In this document: in pieces, positions 1 through 13,331 of the stretch
Position numbering within the stretch: position 1 is the stretch's first letter
Layout: each line of letters opens with the position of its first letter
Origin: Basidiobolus meristosporus CBS 931.73
Lineage: Eukaryota; Basidiobolomycota; Basidiobolomycetes; Basidiobolales; Basidiobolaceae
Reading direction: 5' to 3'
Length of the DNA stretch: 64,000 bases
Assembly (NCBI GenBank): GCA_002104905.1
Contig: MCFE01000010.1
Location: 124,001-188,000, forward strand
Made by a program: the position numbers and the translations under genes
The notes under the pieces: generated by a model
What the model was told of the DNA's origin: nothing
The model's database searches: none
What the model saw: the letters and a program-made list of their open reading frames with translations, nothing else

Positions 1-2
1 CA

Positions 3-731
3 AGGGACAAGCAGGCCAAAACAGATGCATCAGAGCAGAATTTATCCAAGAGAAAATGTAGTTCTTTACAAGAAGCACTCAGACAAAGTAGCAGTGAAAG
101 ACCTGGCAGTGATAAAGGAACAGGTAAAGGGAAAAATGTCTACCCAAGCCTGAGACAGGGAGGCATGCAAAAAAAACTGCAGTTCTTGCCAATTAATGAC
201 GCAAGCCAGGAACAGACTGAATCCCATCATAGCCAAGAAGAATAACCAACAAGAAAACTGCTGTTTTCACAAGAGTTGGATGCACAGCCAGTTGAGCTAC
301 ACTCCAGCAAGGTAGATGAGTTTGCTGAAAAAGGCAATTTGTCTACCACAGCCTCCACAGCCTCCATTGTTGACAGAGTAGAGATCACACTGACAGACAA
401 GGCTACAACATCAAGAGCTTGAAAGACTATCACAATGCCTTTAGTGGAGTTTTGGAACATTAATAGGCACACCAAGAGGTTGCAGCACTTCTTCAAGAGC
501 AGTGCTCAAGAAAACACATTGGAATATTGCAAGGATTTATTGCAAAGACTGGCAGATGAGGAGCTAGACCCTGCAGTGCCAGCTGAAGATCAGGACGTGT
601 GGGAACCAGTGAATGGACAGTGGCATAAAGCCATTGGGTTCCTGCCAAAGTCATGGAACCAGAGCATTACAGCAGAAATACTTATTCAGTGGTGGATTTT
701 AATGGAGTTACTGGTTAAGTATGGGGTATAG
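3..731 (+). pseudogene. decayed open frame, possibly from a retroelement, running off the left edge
   Basis: One reading frame stays coding-like from the window edge to TAG at 729-731, broken only by two in-frame stops (TAA at 243-245, TGA at 420-422). The predicted peptide is rich in Lys, Gln and Ser at first and then Trp-containing (it includes DVWEPVNGQWHKAIGF). I do not recognise a domain. No splice pair was found that removes both stops. The same few kilobases hold a weak RNase-H-like relic, so a decayed transposon gene is my best reading. A real gene with introns entering from the left cannot be excluded. Confidence 0.35.
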
Positions 732-1959
732 AGACTTGTATAGGTCAATACAATTGGCAATTGAGGTACAACTGAAGTTTCAATGGAAATAAATCAATTT
801 GTATGCATGAAAAGTAAGAGAAACGGTTGAGTCAGGAAGTAAGGAGTGTGAAAAAGAGGCAATAGCCAATCAATTCACACAAATGTAGGAGGCAATAGAT
901 TGTCTGGGATCAGAAAGTGAGCAAATTGGCAGGGAACCAATCAAAAACCACTTACACATTGTTATGATGAAAAATTTTGACTAAGTTTTTTGTGAAATCT
1001 GGGGTGCAATTATTTTTCAATGGCCTCTGGATGGTGTCCTGACAAGATCAGTACCTCTTAGTCACGGGACTTTAACTTTGTGACAGCCTTTTGACAGGAT
1101 CATCCCAATAATTTTTCATAGGGTTGAAGAAATATAAGCTACCTAAACAACTACATCTGATGATACTCATAGCTTCATTCACCCATCGGAGTTGTAGTAT
1201 TTATATAGGAGAGCACGTATATTTCAAGTACCACTCTGCCAGAGTAGTGGGTCGTGCAGGTGCCACCCTCCTCTACAACCCAACCAGTATCATGCTAACA
1301 GGCATTGTTCACAAAGAAATCCGCCAGATCAATCAATTGCTGGCAACCCATGGGTGATGGAGATGTCCAACCTCAAGACCGTTCATACCATGGAGCAGAC
1401 CCAGGGTAGAACAGTGCTTGTATTACTTCCTGAGTTCCCCACCCAGGCCCAAATGAATCGCCTCATCCCCTCCTGCAAGCCAATGACAATATTTGGGACA
1501 CCAATCAGATTCGTTGCCACCAAAGCGTGCCCTACGAGCTGGGTTTTGCGGAACATAGAGATCTACCCTTACAATTGACAGCAGTCATTGGGCCAACCAC
1601 GAAAGGATCCATTTGTAGCTGGCACGTCACTTTCGCGTACCTGGTTCCACATTGCCCCATGGTTGTGACTGTAGTATGGGAGAGGGAAGGGAGTGGTAGA
1701 TAATAGCAGCTTGGAAGGTGCGGAAGATATGGGCCGGCTGAAGCCCAACTAGCTAGTCTCGGTCGTCAAGCAATTGGATTCTTATTTGGGTAGGTAAGAA
1801 CCTCCCAGGCCTCCAGCAAGGATTAGTGGTTTCTAGTCCTTATCTTACGGCAGATAAGCAAAGGACCCAACCCCCGCTAGCATTTGGCATCGACGGTCTT
1901 GCCTAAATCAACCAGCACTTCGTGAAACGTCGGTTCAGCGGATTTGGTGGCTTGTCGGC
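732..1959. other. no recognisable gene
   Basis: Two short plus-strand frames at 1124-1357 and 1354-1578 overlap end to start, but neither resembles a known protein and no splice pair joins them well. They may belong to the same decayed element as the flanking relics. Confidence 0.4.
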
Positions 1960-2560
1960 ACCTGTCAACTCTCAGCGATACCATAGTTGTCTTGGACGCT
2001 AATCTGATGGCATACCGGATTTCCTGCCAAACAGTGGGTCACCTACCAAATGTTGGGGAGCGAAGATTTCCCATGGAACCCAGGTGTTCAACTGCTTCAT
2101 CAGCTGGTTGACCATTGCCCACTGTGAATTAATGTTCTGTGGCCACACCAACATTTCAGTGATCATCCAGTCAGATCTGAAAGGCGGCCCACTTAACCAG
2201 CCCATTCCGAATCAGGAATCTGTGAAGCGGAATGGATTTCATTCGTGGCTGTCTAAATGCATTGCTTGAATGTGTGAGTTGGATGCATGGCCGGTCCATT
2301 GGGCATCTGCCACCGATCATTATCCCTCCACATTGGTCAACCCAGCTCGACTGACAGCATTGGGTAAATTTGAAACAGAGCAGCTTGTGGCTCTGCCCAC
2401 CCCAGCAGCCTGTGGAAGCGTCCGGCCGGTGTCTGCTCTAACCAAGCACCCATCTCTTGTGTGGACCACGTGGCATGTGGAGGTGGATGTTAATAAGCGG
2501 ATGGATGCTGTTGAAGAACCACCGGCGCTCCCCACAGTCGCAACGTTCAGGCCATAGGTT
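1960..2560 (+). mobile_element. possible relic of a retroelement RNase H region
   Basis: Short stretches in two plus frames resemble the RNase H part of fungal retroelement polyproteins. One, near 1990, reads VVLDANLMAYRISCQTVGH, in the place of the catalytic DAS. Another, near 2150, reads HTNISVIIQSD, in the place of the SDN segment, and is followed by a possible NPARLTAL at the usual NxxADxLSR position. Frames shift between the pieces and stops interrupt them, so nothing here can be functional. The similarity is by eye and weak. No LTRs or target-site duplications were seen around it. Confidence 0.22.
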
Positions 2561-3437
2561 TTCTTGGGGCTAATTGCGAAGTGATAGCGGTCAGATCACC
2601 AAGCGAGCCTTGCGCCTTGCAAATCCCCGAGATTACTAAGTGTGCTGATGACGCCATCTCAAGCCCTGGCTAATGTATGAAAGAGCGTTCGATCGAAATC
2701 AACCCTTCACCGCCATAGAAACCCTTCGGTCGCCGTCACCCGCCTTTCCAGCGGCCGGAGTGGATTCAAAACCCGCGTTCATCGAGCAGCTCGGTTGGCA
2801 TAGTAGGCCAGTGTGGATAGTCGGCTTCGCATCAGGCCTCATCTGCTTCGAGCATAAATGAACCACCGTGCTCCGGTAGTACTGGTTGAAGGTTCATCGG
2901 TAGACGGTTTAGGAAGTCGGTTGGCTTATGTAGTGATCACCAGGATTGTGGAACCACCCAACCTCAGCAATCTATATGATTGATGATACGGATGGGGCGA
3001 CGGTGGGGGCCATGATTGCTGATGCTACTAAGGGTAAGGATATATCATATATACAGTACCACCATGGCTGGGCATTCAATCCCATGGTTGACTCATCATG
3101 AATTCCGCTGGGATCTGATGAGTCTGAACACCAGCGGTGATTGGCCCAGATGAGGAGCCATTCATGCATCTCTCGACGTGATTGGTTGAGAAACATGTTC
3201 CTACGTCAAATGTCAAGTAACAAATGCCTCTTGTACCTCTTCAACTACAGTGTCTAGTTAGAGCCAAGGGGTATTGTCAATCCTAATACCAATGAGTATC
3301 GACGAGCTTGTCGATAAGATCTATTTACCTAGGTTGGGCATGGAGGGTGCGCTGGATCTTGCCATGTCTAAATGAAATTTGTCCAGCCTCGGGCGCTGAT
3401 TGGTGGGATGGAAAATTCTGCCCGCAACCTTCACAGA
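2561..3437. other. intergenic region upstream of transketolase
   Basis: No credible gene is seen on either strand. The right end serves as the transketolase promoter. Confidence 0.5.
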
Positions 3438-3443
3438 TATAAA
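3438..3443 (+). promoter_or_regulatory. TATA box of the transketolase gene
   Basis: TATAAA lies 59 bases before the chosen ATG at 3502, within a pyrimidine-rich context typical of strongly expressed fungal metabolic genes. Confidence 0.6.
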
Positions 3444-3501
3444 CTTTCATTAATACTCCATGCTTGGCTGTATCCCCACTCTTCAAACTCCTTTTGTTGC
3501 G

Positions 3502-5538
3502 ATGGCTCCCCAAATTGATACAGTCGCTATTAACACCATCCGTGCTCTTTCGGCCGATGTTGTCCGTAAGGCTAACTCTGGCCATCCAGGCGCCCCAATG
3601 GGTTGTGCTCCCATGGCACACGCCTTATTCTCGAAATTCATGAAATACAACCCAAAGAATCCTCAGTGGGCCACCCGTGATCGCTTCGTCCTCTCCAATG
3701 GCCACGGATGCGCCTTGCACTATGTGATGCTTCATTTGGCTGGATACAATGTCTCCATCGAGGACCTGAAGTCTTTCCGTCAGCTCGACAGTGTTTGCCC
3801 CGGACATCCCGAGAACTTCATGACCGAGGGTATCGAGGTCACCACCGGTCCTTTGGGACAGGGTATCTCCAACGCCGTTGGCCTTGCCATCGCCGAAGCC
3901 AACTTGGCCGCCACCTTCAACAAGGATGGATTCCCTATCATCGATAACTACACCTATGTCATCCTTGGTGACGGCTGTCTCCAGGAAGGTGTTGCCGCTG
4001 AGACAGCCTCCCTCGCTGGCCATCTCAAGCTTGGCAAGCTCATCGCTCTCTACGATGACAACCACATCCAAATTGATGGTGATACCAATTTGGGATTCAC
4101 CGAGGATGTTAATCAGAGATTCGAGTCTTACGGCTGGCATACCCTCACTCTGACCGATGGTGATAACGACTTCGAAGGTCTCGTCGCCGCCATCGAAGAG
4201 GCCAAGCAGGTTACTGACAAGCCCACCTTGATCAAAATCCGTACCACCATCGGCTATGGTTCTAAGAACGAGGGAACTGAGAAGGTCCATGGTGCTCCCT
4301 TGAGCGCTGATGACATTGCTCAAGTCAAGACCAAGTTCGGCTTCAACCCCGAGGAATCCTTCTCAGTTGCCCAAGAGGTCAGCGAGTTGTATGCCAAGGT
4401 TGCTGAGGTTGGAGCTCAACAGAATGCCGAATGGGAGGCTTTGTTCGAGAAATACTCCGCCGAATTCCCCGAACTTGCCGCCGAGTTCAAGCGCCGTTTG
4501 TCCAATGAGCTTCCCAAAGAACTCGAGGAAGCCCTTCCACGCTACACCCCTGCCGACCCTGCTGTCGCCACCAGAAAATTATCGGAGATCGTTTTGAACA
4601 AGGTCGCCGATATTCTCCCCGAATTCATCGGTGGCTCCGCCGATCTTACCGGATCCAACTTGACCAGATGGAAGACCGCTGTTGACTTCCAGCACGAGTC
4701 CACCGGTCTTGGTAGTTATGCTGGTCGTTACATCCGTTTCGGTGTCCGTGAGCATGGTATGGCCGCCATCTGTAACGGTATTGCCGCCTACGGAGGATTC
4801 ATTCCCTTCGGATCCACCTTCTTGAACTTCATCTCCTACGCTGTTGGAGCCACTCGTCTTTCTGCACTCAGCCATTTCCGTGTTGTATACATCATGACTC
4901 ACGACTCTATCGGTTTGGGCGAGGATGGACCCACTCATCAGCCCGTTGAAACTTTGGCCCACCTCCGTGCCACCCCTAACACCTTGGTCTTGCGTCCCGC
5001 TGATGGTAACGAAGTCTCCGGTGCTTACCTCGCCGCCTTCCAAAACACCACTCGTCCCTCCGTCCTGGCTTTGACCAGACAAAACCTTCCCCACTTGGAG
5101 GGATCCTCCATTGAGAACACCCTCAAGGGAGCCTACGCTCTTAAGCCCATCGAATCTCCTGATTTGATCTTGGTCGCCACCGGATCTGAGGTGTCCATCT
5201 GCGTTGAAGCCACCAAGGAGCTCGCTGAGAAGGGAATTCACGCCAGCGTTGTCTCCATGCCCTCCATGGAGCTCTTCGAGGAGCAGGATTTGGCATACAA
5301 GAAGAGTGTCTTCCCCGACGGAGTCCCCGTCATCTCCGCCGAGGCCATGACCACCTTCGGCTGGCAGAAGTATGCCCATGCCTCGATTGGATTGAAGACC
5401 TTCGGCGCATCGGCCCCCTACGAACAATTGTACAAGAAGTTCGGTTTGACCTCCAAGGATATCGCCGAGAAGGGAGTTCAAGTGACCGAATACTACAAGA
5501 CCCAACCTGTCCCCGTCTTGGTTGGTAAACCATTCTGA
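3502..5538 (+). CDS. TKL1: transketolase
   Basis: Intronless gene for a 678-residue transketolase, which moves two-carbon units between sugar phosphates in the non-oxidative pentose phosphate pathway in the cytosol. The thiamine diphosphate motif starts at GDG (residues 156-158) and ends with the Asn of YDDN. GHGCALHY near residue 70 and the catalytic Glu417 in FGVREHGM are present. Length matches yeast Tkl1 (about 680). An ATG 42 bases upstream is in frame, but its extra residues are not transketolase-like and it lies very near the TATA box, so 3502 is preferred. Codons are strongly biased to C-ending forms (GCC, ACC, CTC), unlike most neighbours, which fits high expression. Confidence 0.97.
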   Translation: MAPQIDTVAINTIRALSADVVRKANSGHPGAPMGCAPMAHALFSKFMKYNPKNPQWATRDRFVLSNGHGCALHYVMLHLAGYNVSIEDLKSFRQLDSVCPGHPENFMTEGIEVTTGPLGQGISNAVGLAIAEANLAATFNKDGFPIIDNYTYVILGDGCLQEGVAAETASLAGHLKLGKLIALYDDNHIQIDGDTNLGFTEDVNQRFESYGWHTLTLTDGDNDFEGLVAAIEEAKQVTDKPTLIKIRTTIGYGSKNEGTEKVHGAPLSADDIAQVKTKFGFNPEESFSVAQEVSELYAKVAEVGAQQNAEWEALFEKYSAEFPELAAEFKRRLSNELPKELEEALPRYTPADPAVATRKLSEIVLNKVADILPEFIGGSADLTGSNLTRWKTAVDFQHESTGLGSYAGRYIRFGVREHGMAAICNGIAAYGGFIPFGSTFLNFISYAVGATRLSALSHFRVVYIMTHDSIGLGEDGPTHQPVETLAHLRATPNTLVLRPADGNEVSGAYLAAFQNTTRPSVLALTRQNLPHLEGSSIENTLKGAYALKPIESPDLILVATGSEVSICVEATKELAEKGIHASVVSMPSMELFEEQDLAYKKSVFPDGVPVISAEAMTTFGWQKYAHASIGLKTFGASAPYEQLYKKFGLTSKDIAEKGVQVTEYYKTQPVPVLVGKPF

Positions 5539-5619
5539 ACACTCTCACCTCCCGCTCACCAATGTATGATAAATTCTGTGCTTGTTAAACATTTGGGATC
5601 TTCGCCAAGTTAATTAGAC

Positions 5620-5625
5620 AATAAA
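5620..5625 (+). terminator. polyadenylation signal of transketolase
   Basis: AATAAA lies 82 bases after the transketolase stop codon, a normal position for a fungal polyadenylation signal. Confidence 0.5.
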
Positions 5626-6182
5626 TGTTTCCTAAAAGGAAGTAGGTTCAGGATGTTGAAAGGTCGAGGGGTGCAATGCTCCTTGTGGATTGGTTCGGCC
5701 CGGTGTAACTTGAAGGCGATGACGTATCATTGATCAAGGTTGGGACCCTTGACCGTAATGGAGGATCCCATTAGATCTTAGATACGGTCGGCTATGTCAT
5801 ACCTTCCGAAAATGGGCTCTTGAGAATGGCGACGATGGAGCATGAGAGAGATGGTGTTGAGACAAGGTCTCGGAGAACTTTCCCCGCCATGCGAATATCC
5901 TAGGGATGGAAATTTTTGGTTGGATGGGACAGGCCATGGGGTCGGAGCAAAATTCATTTTATTGTCTTGACTTGGGCAAGTAAGAGAGGTGGAAGAGCGA
6001 AGGCGAACGTGTGGTTCTTTCGTATTGGGGAATGTTCAGGCACTGATGGAATGGAATGGTTCATCCAGCGGGTTATTGGTACGGGATAGGAAATACAATA
6101 TATGTACAAACTCAAATACAATAGCAAAATTGATTCAGGGCGGTGTGGCTAATCGCAGGTAGATCTGGGTCAGCTGACTGGA
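5626..6182. other. intergenic region between convergent genes
   Basis: Separates the 3' ends of the transketolase and the Zn2Cys6 factor. No open frame or repeat of note. Confidence 0.5.
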
Positions 6183-8659
6183 TCACTCTTGGAGTAGACC
6201 TTGGGTGTTGGTCGGCATAGTTTGACTGTGAGTGGCTGGATACTGAGCAATGGCCATCATGTCGTGGGGCACAAGGGGGTTTTTCAGGGAAGAATCTCCC
6301 GAAGAGTTCACGAATAGACTACTCATAAGCTCGTCGAAGAAGGAATCTTGGCTGAACGGCATATCGGCTAGGTCTTGGAACCCGTCGAAGAATTCGAGAT
6401 CTCCATCGCGTACGGTGGACATTTCGTGAGGCGATTGGGATTCCGAGGGGAGGTTGAATTGTTGTTCGGGTGCGGCTTCGGTAGAAGAGCAACCAAATTG
6501 ATTGAATTTCAAACCTGAGGTAGGGGGTTGAAGAGTAACAGGAAATAGTGGGTTCTGTGCTTTGCAAGTGCTGGCCGTTTTGTTAGGAACACTGATCTCT
6601 CGCTGGGTGATGACCCGGTTCCGAATTGACACCAAACCTTTCAGCAGTATTCCATATTTCCCAGCCATAGGCCATTCTCTTTGTAGCATAAGCAGTGTAT
6701 GGTAAGTACGCTCAAGCTTATTCTTGGTTTCTTCGACAGCAGTGGCCATGTGGGAATACAATGAGTGCATGAATACTGTTCCTGCGGTGAAAATACCAAA
6801 GCTGATATGTGGGTAGTTGTAACATGAAGGATAGGAGTAGAGCTCCGGTATGGCAGCAACAATCTCGTTAGCAGAGACGATACATCTTTTCCATGAGGCC
6901 TGAACTACCGACTCCGCGGTGCTCATATCAAGATTGGAGCGATGGAGCAGGATTATAATGGCATGATATAGCATATGGATACATATGATAAATGCAGCCC
7001 TAGAATACCCACTGGGGGTTGCTTCATTCACCACCTTACAAGGATACTTAAATTGTGCAGGCAGCGACTCGGACCATGCGGTGAGGCTGTTTTCCAAGAG
7101 AGTAAACCTTGCCAGCGTTTCGACGCTGGAGCGGGATTTGCGGAATTTGGGACTGTTGACAAATTGCGATACTCTCCCCAACAAGGCAACCAATTTTACC
7201 CAGTGTGCACGATACCCAATGCAGTTCTCCTTTTTGGAGGACTGGTGGGATACGGATGATGGAAGCATGGTAGAAGCGTTGTCGGAAATATCGAGCAGTA
7301 CGGTTTCCACCGGGTTTTCGTTGTTGAAATCCCTGTCATCACAAGGAAGTAAAACTCTAGTGTCCTGCTCGTCGATGGCCATAGATCTGCCGGTTCCGCT
7401 GCTGACCAAACGATCACGGATGAAGCATGACCACCAAACCCTCCTTCGAGTTTCGACTTCAACCCACTCACTCGGACACTGGTTCTCTACCGAACCTCCT
7501 TCATCGATTCTGTTGATTCCAAGCTCTTGGGCCATTCTAATGCAACCATATGTTAGTCCAAGTGAAACAGGGTTCACGTCAATCTAACTCACCGGACAGC
7601 CATCCCGAGGTACATCCAGGATCTTGATATCCGGGCGTTGGTATACTCATAATAGGAGAAAATAAGGAGCGCCTGGATGGTAGACAGACAAGGGTCATCA
7701 AGACACAATACAAGAATATCACGGAATCGGTCCGAGAAGATCTCTCCACGTCTGGTAGATTCATCCGCGACAATAGCTGGATGGTTGGATAGGCGAGATA
7801 CACACGCACATATACTCAGAATCAATATGGGCGGGATTTCTTTGTTCTTCAATTTTCTGAAGAATGTGGGTCGATGAACAAATGGCATTTGGGGATAGAT
7901 GACATCGAAATAAAGATTCGCCAAGTGCTCGGTTATTTGTGGTGGTGGGAGTGAATCGGCTCCCACTAAACAGAGCACTTCAGAATCGCCTTTAGGAGAA
8001 GGAGTCTTCTCCTTACTTCCACCAGTGCTGAGGGAGTGAAGGCCAGAGGTATTTCCCAAATAAGATTGCGACCACACCTGCTCCACCTTCTCTCTAACAG
8101 CACTTTCTTCCTCAACCACTTCCTCCTCTTCCGCATCCGCCTCTTCCTTTGGCCTTTCATTTTGATAGGGTTGGGGGCCTTCAGGTAGCGCAAGGGAGCC
8201 AATGTTCCCAAAGAAAGGCGTACCACCTGCGTCAAAAGAGGGGATTGGAATGTGAGAGAAATTACTAAAATTATTGTAGCTAGTGGATAGCACAGGGATA
8301 GAAATCATGTTGGTGGACGCCTCGACAGGCAAACTAGAAGAACGAACAGAAACGTCTCGCCGTTCAATATTTATGGGCTGAATGGTGCTTGGAGCAGACA
8401 GGCGGCGGAAGAACTCGATGCTGCCGCCGGCAAACTCCTCTTCCATGGCCGGAGGCCCTTGTCGTGGGCCTCTTTTTTTGAAACTTGGTAAATAAGTGCA
8501 GGTCGCGTTTAAACGAATGCAGTTTGAACAACTTGGACGGTTTCCGTCACACTTGACTTTCTTTTTTCGACATACATCACACGCCTGCGTGAGGCGTCTT
8601 CTCTTGATTGGTTTTGAAGAATCCAAGGCTTCTTGAGAGTCCATATCAAATATACTCAA
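6183..8659 (-). CDS. Zn2Cys6 fungal transcription factor
   Basis: Two exons (8659-7593 and 7536-6183) joined across a 56-nt intron with GTGAGT and ATTAG ends give 806 residues in one frame. The binuclear cluster uses C27, C30, C37, C44, C47 and C54, preceded by the basic run KRRRLTQ and followed by a basic linker (KKRGPRQG). The middle and C-terminal regions (including ADSLPPPQITEHLANLYFDV and VRMAQELGINRID) match the Fungal_trans regulatory domain by pattern. An acidic stretch sits at about residues 170-185. It should act in the nucleus as a DNA-binding regulator, probably as a dimer. Target genes cannot be told from the context. Confidence 0.93.
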
Positions 8660-9856
8660 AGACCAAGAAGAAGGTTGGGCAGTGTTGGGGATAGGATTTT
8701 CGCAGAGGTCAAGAAAAACTGATATCAGGGAAATAACTTAGGTGTAGGGCACTAAAGCACTTCGACTAGGGTTGATTGCGGAAACTAGAAATTAATGAGA
8801 GCAACTATCATATGTCCAAGCAGAGTAAGTGTGAACATGAGAAGGTATATATAGCAAACGTTGGCGGAATCCAGTTGATCCAAGAGTTTCAGTGAAATGG
8901 CAGATATAGAATCAACGCACGCTTTTGTGGGTATTGAAAATGAATACGCTTAGTAAAACATTTTGGCTATATCTTGCTTTCCACCTCTCATTGGCGTTCA
9001 TATGGATCCATTGGCCCAAAAAGCAAATAATTAGATGTCTACAGGAATCTCAAACCTGATGAATGCCATTTTGAACTGTAACATGCAATCTTGATTGAGT
9101 TAGTCTCACTTCAGGAATACCTAATAATCGTACAAACTCCATATCACTGGTCAGATGGAAGTACGACCAGTGATTGTTTTGTGCACATCTAAACTCTTAA
9201 TTCCACTTGCACTGCTGGTGGCTCCTGGCTCCCTAGAGAATGTGCTGCACCTATTACTGCTTGAGTACCGGTAGGCCATCATTCAAGAATTGGCTCAAAT
9301 CCTTGATATCCAGTGCTTGTTTGTTTACTAAAATGGTGCATAACGTGACCCACTGGAGTGAGCATGACTTGGATATTACTAGATTAGGAAGGGGCTATGT
9401 GCAATTATAGTAATACAAATCCTAAATGGAAGCGGGGACAGGGTTAGGTTTGGTTGTGTTGGAAAGCGTGCAATTGCCTTCGGGTGACTCAAATAAATCG
9501 CCTTCCACCAATACCACCACTCGCAGCACCCAAGCCCGATATGCCACGTATACCAGCTTGAATCAAACGAGTAAAATTGGGCACCTGTACTTGCGAACAG
9601 ATTCGCTTCAGTGGGCACATTGTTTCCTCTGAATGACTAAGCTTTAGTCAGGAAACGCTAATCCCTGCACCAAATGGCTGATTGGTGAAAGCGCTACTCC
9701 CACCGAATCGAAGCTTATTACAACGTTCTTTATTACCCATCAACATATTTAGAAGATTCGCACTTTGTATGCCAACTGGATGGTCCAGTGACATGCTGGT
9801 TGATGAAGGCCCAAGCTACCTATACACTCTACTATAATTCAAACAAGCTCATCCAT
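8660..9856. other. intergenic region
   Basis: Holds the promoter side of the Zn2Cys6 gene, with a TATATA run near 8846-8852 about 190 bases before its ATG, and the 3' side of CWC21. No further gene is credible. Confidence 0.45.
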
Positions 9857-10922
9857 TTACGGCGTGCGAGAACGTGAGCGGCGTGAGCGATGATAGGATC
9901 GAACGGGTGAGCGAGAGCGAGATTCACTGGAAGAGTGTGAGCGACGTGAGCGACGGGATGATCGAGCTGGTGGGGATCGAGAGCGGGAACTTGAGTATGA
10001 GCGTGAGCGTGAGGAACGTTTCGAACGCCTGGATCGGGGTACAGGGGATCGAGATCTAGAATAGCTGGGCGAGCGTGAACGACGGGAGTAACGACGAGAT
10101 CTAGACTGATGTTTGTGTGATGAGGTAGACCTTCCTCTTCGCGATCTACGGGACTTGGAATCGCCGTCGGAAGAATAGGAGTCAGATGAGGATTCGCTGT
10201 CACTCTCACTCTCACTCTCACTTGAGGAGCTGCTAGAGCTATCGGTTGATTCGCTATCACTACTGCCTGAAGAGGAATATGAGCTTCGGCGGTTTCTTGA
10301 TCTAGTCTTCGATCTACTACGATCCTCTCTCTCGGACCTTTGTCGGTCTTCTTTTCGGGATCTTTCTAACGTCTCCAACTCTCGTTTAGCTCTAGCTGCT
10401 TCTTTTGTCGCAGCCTTCCTTTCCTCATCAAATGCCGCTCCTTCTACATAGGTTTCTTGGTTGATCCCGAGAGCTTTCATCATTTTGGCGTTCTCAAGCT
10501 CTTTAGCTTGTGCTAATTGATGAGTGTCGTGAACCTTTAGCTCTTTGGCATTGCTCTCGTCTGTGTTAGATAACTCCAATGTAAGAGTTTCCCTTAACTC
10601 TGATACTTTTTTCTCGATCTCCTCCTCCGGAACCCTACAAAAGTTGAAGGTTAGTACTCCCGGAAAAATCAGTATATTCTCCATTAACATACCCTTCATC
10701 TTCCAATTCAGTCTGCAAAGTAAAACATCTCAGTTCGATCTTTCGTTTACGATCGTGTTCGAGGATTCCCTGGTCCGGTTTTCTGGTGGTAGGTTTATAA
10801 TCTCTGTCGGAATCGAATTTGGACACCGGATCTCTGCGCTCCCTCAGAGCTGATAGGTTTCTTACAACAAAACCGTTGGTGCCCGAACCACGGGGTGTAG
10901 AAAGCCCAATCCCGTTGTACAT
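9857..10922 (-). CDS. CWC21: CWC21/SRRM2-type spliceosome protein with RS domain
   Basis: Two exons (10922-10693 and 10634-9857) flank a 58-nt intron (GTATGT, branch CTAAC, TAG) and encode 335 residues. The N-terminus MYNGIGLSTPRGSGTNG is the hallmark of the Cwc21/SRm300 family, and HDRKRKIELRCFTLQTELED leads into the cwf21 helical domain (about residues 55-100), which contacts Prp8 and Snu114 in the spliceosome. The rest is a charged coiled coil and then a long Arg/Ser-rich tail (from about residue 170). The tail is longer than in yeast Cwc21 and closer to the animal SRRM2 style. It starts 290 bases from the divergent PLPBP gene, so the two may share a promoter region. Confidence 0.93.
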
Positions 10923-11212
10923 TTGTAACGCTGGACTGTGAAAATAAGTTGAAATACAGGAACTAAGAGTCGTTAGAAAAAAAGATATAGGTGTCTAGAA
11001 AAAATGATTTACTATTGACTTGGATGGACCATATCAAAGCAGCTGATCTAGGAATTACTTGATGATCATTTGCATGGATCTCATGTCGAGTGCAAAGTAA
11101 ATCGATATAATTATATGCATTGTACACTAGTTGAGGCCTAGATTATCATGATTAATAGATGTGTGAAAATTGCATATATGCGCTGGTGAATGTGCTAATA
11201 GGTTGAAAAAAA
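10923..11212. promoter_or_regulatory. divergent promoter region between CWC21 and PLPBP
   Basis: A 290-base gap separates the two start codons, which point away from each other. It is A+T-rich, without a clear TATA box in either direction. Confidence 0.4.
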
Positions 11213-12411
<1,199 letters not shown>

Positions 12412-13331
12412 GTGTAGTACAGTAGCTTGGATGAATCTGGCGCAACAGATAATAAATTTTTCATACGATATTTGAGTCTCGTACAATATCCACTTCCATC
12501 AAGGCAGACTTGGCGTATAGACCAATGACAGATCTTATTCAGAACATCATTGATGCTCATCTGTATCGGATCACGTATGAATCTTGACGGAGTCGACATA
12601 TTATGTGACTGTTTAATGTGGAAACTAATACCAGTTCTTCGTAAAACAAACTCTGAATATTGCCTTTTATCATCGTCCTTTCTGGGAAGGCCCCTGGAAG
12701 GCGTAGCAACAAGCCGATTTTCTCCGACTGCTTCCGCCAGAGAGGTAATCAAGCTAACTGGTTTTGGGACAACTACAGATCAGGAACCATACGTACACTT
12801 GATGGTCTCTCCATGCTGCGAAAGTGGGCTAACTCATCGGAATTGGTAACACATTACATTCGGGGGAGAGGTACAACGGTTTATTGGGTACCTGATGCCT
12901 GATTACTCTCAATGCACCAATTGGCCAGGTAGCCTATCCAGCAGACCTAATTGTTGTTTTCAGCAATTTCGTACGTAAAACAAGAATGAGGCTAACATTA
13001 TCTGATGGCTGTTGAGATCACAGTAACTCAATAACGCCAATTAGCTTCGTGTGTAACTAATATCCCTCGCCTTGCGTCATTGTGAACTCAGGCAATTGAG
13101 ATATCACGCTTTAGCATAATCCACATTGGCGCTGTTTGCCAAATAGTGGAGATTCACTTTACTTGTCAATATGGTAGTACGGTGATCGTGGGCATGTGTG
13201 GGCCTTCTTGTCCAAGTATACTAGTAATTATGGGAAAATATTGAAGATACATGTACATTTCAGATGTTTCCATAAGTTTCTGAGAGGGTAAATGGTGGGG
13301 ATAGATGAATTCTGGAGTGCGTGGCATGAAC
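12412..13331. other. intergenic region between convergent genes
   Basis: Several short overlapping frames occur at 12324-12902 on both strands, without recognisable domains or splice logic. Confidence 0.4.

Noticed and set aside
3625-4323. 232-codon open frame antisense to transketolase
   Set aside because: Same reasoning: a by-product of codon bias on the coding strand.
4579-5505. 308-codon open frame antisense to transketolase
   Set aside because: It lies wholly opposite a conserved, codon-biased gene. Its Gly/Val/Leu-rich product is what reversed C-ending codons give, and it has no domain.
6985-7587. 200-codon plus-strand frame opposite the Zn2Cys6 gene
   Set aside because: Shadow of the conserved minus-strand coding exon; no independent features.
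9832-10260. 142-codon minus frame rich in His, Pro and Val
   Set aside because: Alternative frame of the repetitive Arg/Ser tail of CWC21.
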